The position numbers were made by a program, and so were the translations under genes. Below are positions 36,541 through 46,815 of a DNA stretch of 64,000 bases, piece after piece. This stretch comes from Papilionanthe hookeriana x Papilionanthe teres (lineage: Eukaryota > Streptophyta > Magnoliopsida > Asparagales > Orchidaceae). Location of the stretch: positions 43,054,540 through 43,118,539 of the forward strand of contig CM040432.1 in assembly GCA_022702705.1 (NCBI GenBank). The letters run 5' to 3'. Each line of letters opens with the position of its first letter. Positions within the stretch are counted from its first letter, which is position 1. Below the pieces are notes generated by a model. That model was given only the letters and a program-made list of their open reading frames with translations, did not search any database and was not told where the DNA came from.

Positions 36541-38806
36541 TTGGAGGACGCTATGGAAAAGCTAAGAACTGAGATTCGACGATTAGCAAAAGAAAGAGAA
36601 GAAAAGTTTGGAGATGAAGTTGACTCGTCAGAATTCATGGATGACGAATATGTGGAGATCAACATGGTTGAGACACGAGCATCGTCAGCTTCGCAAGGTG
36701 CCCCGTCAGCTGCGGAGAGAGATGAACCGGAAGCATTAAGAGCACAAATTCAGGAAAAAGATGATACAATCTCTCAAATGGTAAAAAGGATGGAAGAGAT
36801 GGCTGCAGCCCTATCCACTCTTCGCAGTCGGGCTCGACCCCAAGAGAAATGCCTCCGAAGTTATTCATATTACAGACGGAGGAAAAGAGATTACATCTGT
36901 TAACGGAGATGATCAACCGAAGAAAGATTCTACCCAGAATATGATTCCAGAGAAGGACATCAAGAACATGATAGAACAGCAGGTGCGAGAAGCCTTAGCA
37001 CAGTCTAAGAGCATAGCATTTATTCAGACGGGTAGACCTTACCCTGAAGAACTTGATGCAGTACAATACCGAAAAGGCTTCGTACCACCTCTGTTCAAGA
37101 CTTTTGATGGTACTGGAAATCCTCGACAACATGTTGCACATTTTTGGGCTAGTTGTTGCAACGTCGGTGGAGGTGACGCCTTAGTCTTCTGACAGTTCGT
37201 CAGCAGCCTGTTAGGGATCACCTTCAATTGGTATGCAGAGTTACTGAACGGTTCGGTAAAGATATTTTCAGAGTTAGAAAACCTCTTCGTGAAACAGTTT
37301 GCCGGAGCTCAGCACCATATCACCATCGGTGATCTACTGGTGGAGAAACAGAAACCAAACGAAACTTTAGTGGACTACATACTTCGATGGAGAAATCTAA
37401 GCATGAAGTGTGAGCCACGGCTACAAGAGAAGCATGCAGTCGGTATCTTGCTTAAGAGCATTTATGGCCCGATAGCACTTCTCCTTAAGGGATTTAAAAT
37501 TAAGACTTTCGAGAAGTTGTTAAGTAAGGCTGGAATCTTGCAAGAGGAAGTGAAACAACTAAGTTTCGTCGACAAGACAGACAAACAAAAGCCTGTGAAG
37601 ACATTTGAAAAGAAATCTGGGATCATCGCGGCAGTCGATAAGGGTAAGCAGCCAATGCAAATACAGCCGAAGCAGCCGCAGCCCAGCTTTCAGCAACCTC
37701 AGCAGAACTACCAACAACCTGGACCCGGTTATCAACCAACTCAACAATATGAACAACCACCTCGCCCACATCGCACGTTAAAGGAGCTTATAAATAGAGA
37801 ATATCCATTCAAGAATGAGGCAGTGTCGAAGATGTTCCGCAGTTTGATGAAGACTTTGGATTTTTGACTGCCAGAACCCAAGAAGCCAGAAGAAGTCAAC
37901 AAGAAAGACCATCCCAGCTACTGTCCTTACCACCAGATGCGTGGACATAAGATAGGGGATTGCATCACCTTCAAAAGTTGGCTTAACAACAATCTCCGAA
38001 AGGGTAACATAACGATCCCGAAGGAATACATGAAAGAACCCCAGAAAGGAGGTTCTATCAATGTTATTTCAACGGATCCCATTGTTCCGATAGACCCTTA
38101 CACGACTGATGATGGATGGAGTACCGCTTGGACGAAGTCATCGAAGAAAATTTTGGATCGCATCCAAATCACTTCGGCAAATTCTTCAACTCAGAGTTTG
38201 AAACCTGTCAAGCCATCGCTATCACTTGCAATTGGAGAACCGCCCCAGGAAGAAAAGATCATAAAAAAGAAGGAGATCGAAGAAGAAGAGAAGATCGAGG
38301 CTCCTAGGGCTAGACTAGGGGCTGCTTATCCTAGGATGGTTGTTTCCGATTCGGGGGAAAAATTCCTCAAACCTCTGACTCTGTATGATTATTTGCTCGC
38401 TCCGGTGGGATCTTATACTGATAAGAGTTATGGCGTTGGCTACGTTTTGACTGTTTCTAACGATTACGCAACTAACGACAACCAATCTAATCCGGATCTT
38501 GACTTCGATACCAAAAACAATTCTCAAATCATACACAACCTCGACAATCAAGATAACAAAGAAGACATTCACCAAGAAGGCTACGAAAGTTCAACAAGCA
38601 ATGAGTCTATTTGTGAATTCCAAGGAACTCCAATCACAATAGAGTTAGAGCTTTCAGATTCTGAAGCAACTCCAGAAGATCCTGTCATGCCGATTCAAAA
38701 GGAGACACCTGTAAACTCGAGTGCAGTTCGAAGAAATCACGAAGTCAAATTAAGGAGCGGAAGGGTTCTACCTCCGAGAATGGATCCAAAAGATAAAGGA
38801 AAGTAG
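36541..38806 (+). pseudogene. Gag of element C
   Basis: The N-terminal charged coiled-coil-like part is at 36541-36903 (E-K-L-R-T-E-I-R-R-L-A-K-E; M-V-K-R-M-E-E-M). A frame change follows, then the capsid-like Retrotrans_gag part at 36941-37620 (F-D-G-T-G-N-P-R-Q-H-V; F-N-W-Y; V-D-Y-I-L-R-W-R-N-L). A Gln/Pro-rich stretch lies at 37660-37780. A zinc knuckle C-P-Y-H...G-H...C is at about 37922-37963 and an acidic spacer extends to 38806. Stops interrupt at 37190-37192, 37865-37867 and 38804-38806, otherwise one frame from 36941. The product would coat element RNA. Confidence 0.88.
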
Positions 38807-39631
38807 GTGGTTGTTCAGGAAGAATCAACCCCAGCAGAAGAATTGCCCATTCGAGAAGAAACTGAGACACATGATAACAAAGTGGACTATAACATGCTAG
38901 CCCATCTTAGGAAACTACCAGCCAAACTGAGCATCTACGACTCTCTCATCTTATCAAAAGAGATGAGGGAAGCTCTAATAAAGGCCTTACTTCATCCAGA
39001 GATTTGTTTAGCTCAGATGGCCGGAGATTCCTTAGATGAGGTTTGCTCGTTAAAGGAACAGTGAGGTGTTACCTTCACAGACAGTGATCTACTACTCGGG
39101 ACAGCCGATCACAACCGACCGTTGTACATTTTAGTCACAATCAGAAAATTTACGCTCTCCAGAGTATTGGTGGATCCAAGGGCGTCAATCAACATAATGA
39201 ATCTTCGGACGCTAGCATACCTGGAAATTGATGCTCGCGAGCTTGAAGCAAATAAGATGTTACTAAGAGGATTCAACCAGAAAGGAGAAAGAGCCCTTGG
39301 ATCAATAACATTGTTGATGAAGACCGGTGACTTAGCAAAGACAACCGCAAAATTCCACATAATTGATTCTGAAACATCGTTCAACGCGCTACTGGGCCGG
39401 CCGTGGATACATGAAAACCGGATGGTACCATCGTCTCTACATCAGTGCATAAAATACTACGAAGGAGGAGAACAATGCATTAAAGGTGATTTGCAACCTT
39501 TCTCCGTACATGAGATTGGAATCCATGAAGATGCAGCTTATTACGCACCTCCGAAGAAAACAATCTTCTCTAGAAACACCTACCAAATGAAGCAAAAGAA
39601 GTTCGAGACGATGAAGAACCTGAAGTTCTAG
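38807..39631 (+). pseudogene. Aspartic protease of element C (active-site glycine changed)
   Basis: Continues the gag frame after the stop at 38804-38806, with a further stop at 39062-39064 where B has an Arg codon (CGA to TGA). The retropepsin motif at 39173-39187 reads D-P-R-A-S instead of the D-P-G-A-S kept in B; the glycine after the catalytic Asp pair is normally invariant. The second motif, L-L-G-R-P-W, is at about 39388-39405. The frame closes at 39631. The role in the family is Gag-Pol processing; this copy should be inactive. Confidence 0.88.
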
Positions 39632-40330
39632 TCCAATGGTTAATCACCACTCCCTTATGGCGAGATGGTGAAGGTTTCTCCAGCACTTGCATCCGAGGTC
39701 GAGGCCGGGGACGAGGTCGTGGAAGAGACACTGGGACAGTTGGACAGAAAAAGCCGATGATCAACATTGATTGGGAGAACAGCTCTGAGGAAGAAGAGTA
39801 AATCAAGAAAGAAGCAGCTACGATAAACCGGAAGAAACCACAATTCAAGATTTCTCTCGAAGATGAAAAGAATGAAGAATACAAATTGATGTACGAGAAG
39901 ATTAACCACTATGTACACACTATGACCCTGACCCCGATTCAGTCTAATAAGATCGAGGGTATGGTGGTTAAAGAAGTACATAGCAGCGGTGCAAAGCCAA
40001 TCAAATTTTACCGTGGCACTTCTTCTACCAATACTAAAAGCGATGTACAATTTGAAGATGTCACTTCTTCTGAATTAATGGAATTACCTTTTGAGTTGTA
40101 CTCTCCCTGTGTTCAAAATTTAATTCAGCGTGGTGTCTTACCTCGACAATGGACAAAAGGTCGATCACAACACTTCGAAAAATTATGGAATAATGTCGGT
40201 CGGCCTCCCAATTCAAAACATGGTCTCGGATTTGACACAGTAGGTTCAGTTGACGATACAGAATTTTGCTTGGTTGTCACTTGTGAACCTAATGAAGGCT
40301 GTTTGGAAACTACATAAGATCTTGAAGATT
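39632..40330 (+). pseudogene. Protease-RT linker of element C
   Basis: Reads in a different frame from the protease, with stops at about 39799-39801 and at 40314-40316. The open part at 39886-40317 matches B at 1745-1900. It is rich in charged residues and ends before the RT approach. B has the same linker continuous with the protease, so the shift near 39630-39660 is specific to C. No known domain. Confidence 0.7.
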
Positions 40331-41828
40331 TACAAATTGGAGACGCTCCACCAGAATTCGAAGAAGAAATCAAATCTACGATAGATGAGTTAATAGAAGT
40401 TAACTTAGGTACTAGCGAAAAGCCTAGACCAACCTTTGTTAGCTCCTTACTCAATAAAGAAGATTCCGAGGAAGTGATCAAGCTATTAATGGAATTCAAG
40501 GACTGTTTTGCTTGGAGTTACGACGAAATGCCAGGATTAGCTCCAGAAGTCGCAGTTCATAGGCTAGGAGTGGATCCTACTTCCGTTCCAGTCAGACAAG
40601 CTTCCAGAAGAATGCGTCTAGAAATTGAACAACAAGTAATAGCTGAGGTTAAGAAGCTAATTGACGCTAAATTTGTCCGTGAAGAACAATGCCCTACTTG
40701 GCTAGCGAATGTGGTACCAGTCAGGAAGAAGAATGGTCAGATCAGAATCTGCGTGGATTTCAGAGATTTGAACAAAGCATGTCCGAAGGATGAATTTCCA
40801 CTACCAATCCCAGAATTGATGATCGACATTGCTTTAAAACATGAAATATTTTCATTCATGGATGGATCTTCAGGATACAACCAGATAAAGATGGCACCAG
40901 AAGACGAAAAACTCACAGCATTCAGAACACCAATAGGAGTGTATTGCTACATAGTAATGCCATTCGGACTAAAGAACGCATGAGCAACAAACCAAAGAGC
41001 AATGACAAAGATTTTTGATGAGCTCATTCACACTAAGTTGAGTGTTATGTGGATGATGTGGTCATCAAAAGCAAACTGAAGGAAGATCACCTGTATGATT
41101 TGAGAATTGTCTTCGAGCGACTAAGGCAATATAACCTTAAGATGAATCTCTTAAAATGCGCCTTCGGCGTCACCTCCTGGAAATTCTTAGGATTTGTTGT
41201 CCGACATCTCGGGATCGAAATTGATCCGGAAAAGATTAAAGCTATCTTAGAAATGTTGCCTCCCAAAACCTTAAAACAGCTACGATCCTTTCAAGGGAAG
41301 CTGGCATATCTTCGACGCTTTATTTTGAACTTGTCAGGTAGGTGTCAGCCCTTCTCGGCATTAGTTAAAAAGGACGCCAAATTCGTTTGGGAAGAGAAAT
41401 GTCAACTGGCCTTCGAGGACATTAAACAATACTTAATGATACCTCCTGTCTTAGCAGCCCCAGTCTCAGGTAGACCGTTGATACTTTATACCACGGCTCT
41501 AGAAGACTCCCTTGGAGCCCTGCTAGCCCAGGTCAATGATGAGGGAAAAGAAAATGCTCTCTACTATTTAAGCCGTTGTTTGATTTCGATGGAAGTAAAG
41601 TATCCTCCAATTGAGAAGCATTGTTTGGCCCTGATCTTTGCTGCCCAAAAGCTCAGGCATTACATGGTCTCTCATAAGGTCAACCTCATCTCGAAAGTTA
41701 ATCCGTTGCAATATTTGATGACTCGTCCAACACTTTCTCGGCGGACATGCCGAGTGGTCAATGATACTATTGCAATTCGACATAACTTTCGTTCCTCTCC
41801 GTGCCGTGAAGGGACAAGTGCTAGCTGA
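40331..41828 (+). pseudogene. Reverse transcriptase and RNase H of element C
   Basis: Ty3-type RT. The frame 40474-40983 has the fingers/palm motifs V-P-V-R-K-K-N-G-Q-I-R, F-M-D-G-S-S-G-Y-N-Q and M-P-F-G-L-K-N-A. A TGA at 40981-40983 replaces the glycine of the G-A-T-Y-Q-R-A motif seen in the family. A frame change comes before Y-V-D-D at 41046-41057, where the catalytic Asps are intact. Thumb and connection follow, then RNase H with L-Y-T-T-A (the first catalytic Asp, usually in a D-A-S type motif, appears lost), I-E-K-H-C-L-A-L and the end near 41740. A further frame change lies at about 41750-41780. Confidence 0.9.
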
Positions 41829-42480
41829 CTTCCTTGCAGCACACCCTTTACCGACAGATTTGCCTCTCGACGACGATTTGCCTGACAAACAGATAATTAG
41901 CCTAGAAGACACCGATGATCGACGTTGGGAACTATACTTCGACGGAGCATCATCAGCACAGAAAGACAAAGGATTGCAAACGATAGTGCCCGGTAAAGCA
42001 GGAATCAAAGTAATCTTTATAACACCGGAACGAGGGATGTTAAGATACTCCTACCACTTAACGGAGCCGTGCACAAACAACGAGGAAGAATACGAAGCCC
42101 TCATAACAGGACTAGAGCTGACCATTCAAATGGGAATAACGGACATCAACATCTATGGAGATTCTCAGTTGATCATTCAACAGGTTGCAGGACAATACAG
42201 AATCCTAAAGCCAAGACTCGAGAAATACTTTCAGTATGCCATGAAACTGTTGGAACAAATTCCGAATGTAACAATCTACAAAATCCCCAGTAAAGAAAAC
42301 GCTCTCGGGGATGCGCTAGCTCGCCTTGCAAAAGAATTTGCCTGCTTACAAGATGAGTCAGTTGAAATGTTAGTTCAAGGACGACAGGTCCTATCACAGC
42401 TCGACATGGATATGATACAAAAATCAGAAAAAGCAGAGGAATCAGTTGCAGCAGTGACGGAAAACACAGAAGATTGGCGT
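41761..42480 (+). pseudogene. Archaeal-type RNase H (aRNH) of element C
   Basis: A second RNase H directly after the first, with R-W-E-L-Y-F-D-G-A-S-S, N-N-E-E-E-Y-E-A-L, I-Y-G-D-S-Q-L-I and G-D-A-L-A-R-L-A. All four acidic catalytic positions (D, E, D, D) are present. This extra domain between RNase H and integrase is diagnostic for the Tat/Ogre branch of Ty3/gypsy and is the main reason for the lineage call. It lies in one open frame (41761-42720) that continues into integrase, and is the best preserved part of this pol. Confidence 0.9.
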
Positions 42481-43673
42481 CAGCCACTAATAGACTACCT
42501 GCAAATAGGGAAATTACCAGAAGATAAGTCATTAACACATCAAATCAAGAATAGAGCTCTGTCTTACGCATTAATAAACAATACATTATACAGAAGGTCT
42601 TTTGATCAGATGTGGTTAAGATGCCTGAGCGGGTCTGAGGCTCGTGAAATTGTCAAAGAAGTGCATTCAGGACTTTGTGGCGCTCATCAGTCGGGTCCGA
42701 AAATGAAAATGAATATTTAAAGACTAGGGTATTACTGGCCCTCGATGATGACCGATTGCATGAAGATTGCCAAAAGTTGTCACCAGTGTTAAGTGCACGG
42801 AGTGGTTCTACACCAACCCCCAAATGTGCTACACCCGACAATTGCGTCATGGCCATTTGAGTGTTGGGGCACAGATAAAGTGGGTCCGATAGAACCACCT
42901 TCTTCAAGAGGACATCGCTTCATCCTTGTAGCTACAGACTACCTTTCTAAATGGGCAGAAGCAGTTCCACTCAGAGAAGTAAAGGCACACCACGTGCTAC
43001 AATTTTTCAAAAATCAAGTTGTATACCGTTTCGGAGTACCGCGCAGAATCATTTCAGATAATGGGTCTGCATTCAAAAGCACAAAAATCAATAATTTTGT
43101 CAAAAGACATGGAATTGATTGGCGGTATTCAACAATCTACTACCCAAGAGCAAACGGCTTGGCCAAGGCTTTAATAAAACTCTCGTTCAGATTTTAAAGA
43201 AAACCTTGGACGACAACAAAAGAAATTGGCACGAGAAGTTGTTAGAAGCCTTATGGGCCTACAGGACGACTTTCAGGACTCCTACTCAGTCTACACCTTA
43301 CACTTTGGTGTACGGGTCCGAGGCAGTTTTACCTTTAGAGGTTCAACTTCCATCACTCAGGATTGTAGTTGCAAATAAAATTACTACAGAAGAAAATGCT
43401 AGATTACGGCTGGAAGAACTGGAAAACCTGGAAGGGAAAAGACTTGCAGCACAACAAAATTTAGAACTATACCAAGCTAAGATGATCCAGGCCCATGATA
43501 AACTGGTCCGCCCAAGAACTTTCAAAGTTGGTGACTTAGTTCTAGTTCTCAGAAGACCTATTCTTGCACATCGCAAGATAGGAGGCAAATTTGAGCCGAC
43601 TTGGGAAGGACCGTTTGTGGTCGAGGCAGTCTACTCAGGAGGCTCCTACCAACTTGTGAATTGCCAAGGATAA
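42481..43673 (+). pseudogene. Integrase of element C (catalytic Glu changed)
   Basis: The N-terminal HHCC zinc-binding region spans 42640-42790 and is cut by a TAA at 42718-42720. The core D,D-35-E fold has W-G-T-D (about 42862-42873) and S-D-N-G (about 43057-43068). The third acidic residue in G-L-A-E-A is Lys here (AAG at 43165-43167). A one-base loss at about 43168-43173 shifts the rest to frame 43119-43673. That frame holds the C-terminal domain (W-A-Y-R-T-T; G-D-L-V-L-V; G-P-F-V-V). No chromodomain follows, as expected for Tat elements. The enzyme would insert the cDNA but is inactive here. Confidence 0.9.
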
Positions 43674-44053
43674 CGACAAATGCTTCCAATCAACGGACGA
43701 TATTTGAAGATGTATTACACAACCTGATGTTTCGAAAGGTGGCCTCTAAAATAGAGACTTATCCCTAGAAACACGGGTAAAGTAATCACTTTGTGACAGG
43801 GTCCGAACCCAAAAACATAAAAAATGAATAAAAAATATATGTGCTAAAAATAAAATATGTGAAAATCATAATAATAAAGTTTTACCCTTCCTTTCAAATC
43901 AAATCTTTTTCCTGATCTTTCTTTATCTTTTTCTGCTATCCTTAAAATTTAAAATTGGAATAAGTGAATAAGAATCTTCAGTGATAAATACTTTCTTAAT
44001 GTTCTAGTTCTTAGTACAGCCCTTGATCCTTTCCTTGTCTTCTTTGCAGGGAA
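43674..44053 (+). promoter_or_regulatory. Spacer with splice acceptor before AlkB ORF (element C)
   Basis: 380 bp without ORF, conserved with A at 12659-12999. It ends in a pyrimidine-rich stretch and TTTGCAG with AG at 44048-44049, four bases before ATG 44054. Retention of the acceptor in two independent insertions, just before the same ATG, favours use in splicing. Confidence 0.6.
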
Positions 44054-45529
44054 ATGTCGAATGGGCAGTTGGTCCTAAACTTTAAAAATGGCGTGAGTCT
44101 CGCACTCGATGAAAAGAGGGTGAAGGATGGAGCAGTGATAGAAATTGATTCTGACTTCACACCAGCGAGTCTACAGTATGAAGAAAATGATTGGGTCCAT
44201 GTAGACCGAGAAAAGCTTCATAGCCATACAGTAATGAAAATGGGTGGCCCAAGCCACCAATCCAGCAACAAGAAAAGAAAGACAAACATTGAGGAAAGCA
44301 AGAAAATCAAGTCAGTAGTTGCCACGGCAGAGGGCAGACTCGTCAGCACCACGCCCGCAGAAATTCAAGAAGTGAGGAGAGCTACACTCACTGTCAGTCA
44401 AAGAAGGAATAAAAATGGCCATATCCGCAAGATGTTGACTAAACTAGCAGCAGATCAACATGAGGAAACAGCCACCATCGCCAACACACACATCTCAAAG
44501 ATGCCGGTTCATCAGGAACCTGGAAAGAGAGAACAAGTTCCAAGAACAACAGGAAGGATAAATGAAACTCTAAGAAGACCAGAGGCAGAGAGATTACCAC
44601 GACGTCAGACAGAACCATCAGTGGTAAGAAACCTTGTTGCAAGAGCAACCTCGGAGGATGTCCCGACAGAGACAATCCTCGAGGAGCTAAGGTATGCAGG
44701 AGAACGTGACGGGATTGAGCCATACATCCCGTAGTACGTTACTAGGCCTCGTCACTTAAAGATCATCCTAGAATATGAACTAGAAATGATCCAAAATGTT
44801 GAGAAGAAAACCTTCGACTACTTTGAGAGGATCAAAGGCAAAAGAATCAACATTTTGGAAGGCCTCAAGTTACACACAGGTGTATTCTCAGAGTACGAGC
44901 AACAGCAAATTATGGATTGCATTTTAGAACTTCAGAAGATGGGTCGAGCAGGCCGTCTGAGAGAAAAGACTTATTCGGAACCCCGGAAATGGATGCTAGG
45001 AAAAGGAAGAGTCACAATACAATGCTGATGTTGCTATAACTTCGCAGAGGACAGAAAAGGAAATCCACCAGGGATACTCCGTCACGGTGAGGTGGATCGA
45101 ATGCCGAGAATAATTAAAAGAATGGTGAAAAAAATGATAACGTGGGGGGTACTGCCGGTAGATTTTATACCCAACAGTTGCATCATCAACATTTATCAGA
45201 AGGATGACTGCATACCTCCACACATAGACCACCATGACTTTGTCAGACCTTTCTGCACAGTTTTGTTCGTCAATCAATGCAATATCATGTTCGGATCTGA
45301 CCTCCGGATAGCAGGCCCGGGTAAGTTCCGAGGGCTGGTGGAGTTACCACTGCCGGTAGGTTCTGTCATGATATTACCAGGAAATGGAGCAGACGTCGCA
45401 AAGCATTGCATACCAGGAGTACCAGTGGAGCGGATCTTCGTCACTTTTAGAAGGATGGACGATAGAAAGGCACCATACCACTTCCAGCCAAATCCATAAT
45501 TGGAGAGTCTCCGGCCTTACGAGCTGTGA
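44054..45529 (+). pseudogene. AlkB-like (ALKBH9/10-type) RNA demethylase ORF, element C
   Basis: A single frame of 491 codons with only three nonsense codons (44732-44734, codon 227; 45026-45028, codon 325; 45497-45499, codon 482) and no frameshift. Residues 1 to about 260: unrecognised, with a conserved N-terminal block (S-N-G-Q-L-V-L-N-F-K-N-G) and a nuclear-localisation-like K-K-R-K. About 262-470: 2-oxoglutarate/Fe(II) dioxygenase of the plant ALKBH9/ALKBH10 clade, with N-x-Y at 379-381, H-I-D iron ligands at 390 and 392 (45221-45229), distal His 451 (45404-45406), and R-x5-R starting at Arg460 (45431-45433). The residues around them (P-P-H-I-D-H-H-D-F; G-N-G-A-D-V-A-K-H-C) are close to the cellular plant proteins by memory. 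These remove m6A from RNA. Probable role: protecting element RNA from m6A readers or decay (inference). Confidence 0.93.
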
Positions 45530-46077
45530 GTTACACGGGAAATAGCACACCTCCAATGCACATCCATACGACATTCCTGTCAAGGATGGCTTGGAAAGTG
45601 ATGTTATTGACCGCGTATCGCATTATTCAGACATGGATTTAACAGATACCTTTTGGATGGATCAACAAGAATCATACATAGTCCGTTTTGAGTCATGGAT
45701 TGTATGAGAAATATTTCAGATCGAGTTGTATGATGTATCTTCAACAATATTGGAATGAAAGTGACCATGTCACATTTTGCCTTCACCTCTTTTTGTGCAA
45801 ATTGACTGGGAAACGCCATTAAAGTTAAATGATCTTCGAACAAAGAACAGAAAAGAAAAGGAAAATAAATAAGAAACTCTCTTTCATAAAAATCCAAACA
45901 TTAAAAAGAACTTCAAATCCACATGAATTCCCACAAACATCCTCTGCACTTTACAATATGTTTTCACAATCTCTGCATTCGTAAATCCCAGCAATATGTT
46001 CAGTCTCTGCATTCATAAAACTCTGCATTTCCAAGTATCAAGAAAATCTTTCACAACCACTGCATAAACTGCATCTC
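45530..46077 (+). other. 3' non-coding segment of element C
   Basis: No gene. 45530-45850 is conserved with A (14489-14830). About 45880-46077 has scattered CTCTGCATT-like words that look like decayed units leading into the array at 46078. Confidence 0.55.
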
Positions 46078-46500
46078 AGCATTCGGGATAGGCTCCCGCC
46101 CTACTCCCATCTCAGCAAATCTCAGCATTCGGGATAGGCTTCCGACATACTCCCATCTCAGCAAATCTCAGCATTCGGGATAGGCTTTCGCCCTACTCCC
46201 ATCTCAGCAATCTCAGCATTCGGGATAGGCTTCCGCCTTACTCCCATCTCAGCAATCTCAGCATTCGGGATAGGCCTCCGCCCTACTCCCATCTCAGTAA
46301 TTCTCAGCACTCGAAATTGGCACAGTCCTACTCCTTTCTCAGTAATCTCAAAATTTGACCCTCCCAGCAAGAAATTGAAATTAAAGCACTCTGCATTTTG
46401 GATAGGCTTTGTCCTATTCTTCTTGAGCATATGGAATAGGTTCAGTCCTGCTTCCTTCTCAGCATACAAATGCATTCGGGTAGGCCTCCGCCCTACTCTT
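46078..46500. repeat. 45-46-bp minisatellite of element C 3' region
   Basis: Five regular units of 45-46 bp, starting CATTCGGGATAGGC near 46080, 46126, 46172, 46217 and 46262, then degenerate units to 46500. Each unit contains GGGATAGG and CCTACTCCC, an imperfect inverted repeat. Unrelated in sequence to the array of A at the same place. Confidence 0.92.
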
Positions 46501-46774
46501 TTGTCCGCATAAAATCAAAATTGAAACTCGAATCAAAATTCATACTCAAAATTAAAAACTTGAAATAAAAAATGAAACGAATCTAAGATCCAATCTCTCG
46601 AAATCTTGTGATCTGAAATTCACCTCCTTTTTCCCTGGCGAGAGTTCTGGAATCTTCAGTCTTGGAGATTTACCTGATACTCCCCAGTGGAAATTTCTTC
46701 CACTTCGTCCTAATTTTGTCACTTGGACATCTGTGTTGGTTTTGTTGATCTTTTTGGTCAATGCCAATACGCGC
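46501..46774 (+). other. Pre-PPT segment of element C
   Basis: No gene. Conserved with A at about 16560-16836, which marks it as a retained 3' functional region rather than filler. Contains GTTGA...TCAA(T/C), a weak hairpin. Confidence 0.55.
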
Positions 46775-46815
46775 GGTGTGCTTGGTTAGCACACCACACT
46801 TATTGGGGGTCCATT
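46775..46815 (+). promoter_or_regulatory. Hairpin and polypurine tract before 3' LTR, element C
   Basis: GGTGTGCT (46775-46782), TGGTT, AGCACACC (46788-46795), then ACACTTATTGGGGGTCCA (46796-46813) and the LTR at 46816. The hairpin is identical to that in A. The G-run is the likely plus-strand primer. Confidence 0.75.

Noticed and set aside
39632..40330. Ogre-type intron between protease and RT
   Set aside because: Element B keeps protease and linker in one open frame, so the break in C is better explained by an indel.
44054..45529. AlkB ORF as a host ALKBH gene or processed pseudogene that merely landed here
   Set aside because: It sits at the same place, with the same spacer, acceptor and 3' flank, in two independent elements; no poly(A) or own flanks are seen.
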